Assembly: GCA_950075905.1 (NCBI GenBank)
Contig: CATMVR010000342.1
Span: 1 to 6,016, forward strand
Origin: an uncultured Persicitalea sp.
GTDB taxonomy: Bacteria > Bacteroidota > Bacteroidia > Cytophagales > Spirosomataceae
Direction: 5' to 3'
DNA length: 6,016 nt
Each line of letters begins with the position of its first letter. Position 1 is the stretch's first letter. A program made the translations under genes and the position numbers. Below the pieces are notes generated by a model, which was not told the DNA's origin, did no database searches, and saw only the letters and a program-made list of their open reading frames with translations. Shown here piece by piece: positions 5,573 through 6,016 of the stretch.

Positions 5573-6016
5573 ATGAAAACTACCCGTCGGAATTTTCTCG
5601 TTACCACTGGTTTGAGTGCCGCCAGTCTGAGCCTGCTTTCTTCGTTTGACTCCTTCATGCCGGCGGCGGGGGGGCTGCCGCGGGCCACGCCCGAGTCGCA
5701 GGGGGTGGACTCCCGAGGCATTCTTAATTTTTTGCAGGCTATTCAGACATCAGACCTGGAATGGCACAGCTTTATGCTGGTACGGCGCGGCCACGTGGTG
5801 GCCGAGGGCTGGTGGAAACCCTTTTCATCCGACTACAAGCACACGCTGTACTCGCTGTCCAAAAGCTTTACCAGTACGGCCATTGGGTTTCTGGTCAGCG
5901 AAGGGAAGATTTCGGTCAATGACCCCGTCCTGAAATTCTTTCCCGACGATGCACCAGCCTCACCCGATGAGAACCTGAAAGCGATGCAGATCAAGCACCT
6001 GCTGACCATGAACACC
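5573..6016 (+). CDS. Tat-exported serine hydrolase, class C beta-lactamase family (N-terminal part, cut by window edge)
   Basis: From ATG 5573 the frame stays open to the right edge, giving the first 148 residues. It begins with a twin-arginine signal (T3-T4-R5-R6-N-F-L, then VTTGLSAASLSLLSS), so the protein is exported folded. The mature part opens with LPRATPESQGVDSRGI, followed by HSFMLVRRGHVVAEGWW and the nucleophile motif S94-L-S-K97 in YSLSKSFTSTAIGFL. This is the SxxK motif of the PF00144 family (class C beta-lactamases, DD-peptidases, esterases, 6-aminohexanoate-dimer hydrolases). GKISVNDPVLKFFPD and IKHLLTMNT are also typical of the family. The YxN and KTG-type motifs lie beyond the window. 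Most such proteins in Bacteroidota are annotated as esterases or peptidases of unknown substrate; resistance to antibiotics should not be assumed. It has no clear promoter boxes but lies behind two hairpins. Confidence 0.9.
   Translation, partial: MKTTRRNFLVTTGLSAASLSLLSSFDSFMPAAGGLPRATPESQGVDSRGILNFLQAIQTSDLEWHSFMLVRRGHVVAEGWWKPFSSDYKHTLYSLSKSFTSTAIGFLVSEGKISVNDPVLKFFPDDAPASPDENLKAMQIKHLLTMNT

Noticed and set aside
5573..6016. Antibiotic resistance beta-lactamase
   Set aside because: The SxxK motif and flanking sequence fit the broad PF00144 serine hydrolase family, most of whose Bacteroidota members are not beta-lactamases; the later motifs are outside the window.

Overview
The window looks like a chromosomal segment of a Bacteroidota bacterium, most likely a moderately GC-rich member of the Cytophagales (Spirosoma/Dyadobacter-like). 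This is inferred from the protein types (Tat-exported Gfo/Idh/MocA oxidoreductase with a QKP motif, GH43 enzyme, CHRD lipoprotein with an acidic lipoprotein-export tail), the lack of Shine-Dalgarno sequences before the starts, AT-rich leaders, and one exact TAnnTTTG-type -7 box. No mobile element, RNA gene, CRISPR array or phage gene was seen.

Layout: (1) 1-1235, minus strand: the N-terminal 411 residues of a secreted S9 peptidase of the glutamyl endopeptidase type, cut by the left edge before its catalytic domain. (2) 1236-1597: an AT-rich divergent intergenic region with two small inverted repeats. (3) 1598-3052: a Tat-exported Gfo/Idh/MocA oxidoreductase followed by a strong terminator. 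(4) 3190-3678: a small secreted acidic protein of unknown function, with a palindrome upstream and a hairpin downstream. (5) 3805-4839: a secreted GH43 glycosidase with all three catalytic carboxylates visible. (6) 4938-5375: a CHRD-domain lipoprotein, then a strong terminator. (7) 5376-5572: an intergenic stretch holding that terminator plus two further hairpins. (8) 5573-6016: the start of a Tat-exported class C beta-lactamase-type serine hydrolase, cut by the right edge.

All six proteins carry an export signal (three Sec-type signal peptidase I signals, two Tat signals, one lipoprotein signal), so the window is devoted to periplasmic or surface functions. Most genes seem to be separate transcription units, because hairpins or terminators separate most of them. 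The oxidoreductase and GH43 enzyme suggest sugar or glycoside processing outside the cytoplasm, but no SusC/SusD pair or sugar regulator is present, so a polysaccharide utilisation locus cannot be claimed. I found no convincing new multi-gene system. The most unusual signals are non-coding: a second terminator-like hairpin with no gene of its own before the serine hydrolase, and perfect dyads in two promoter regions.
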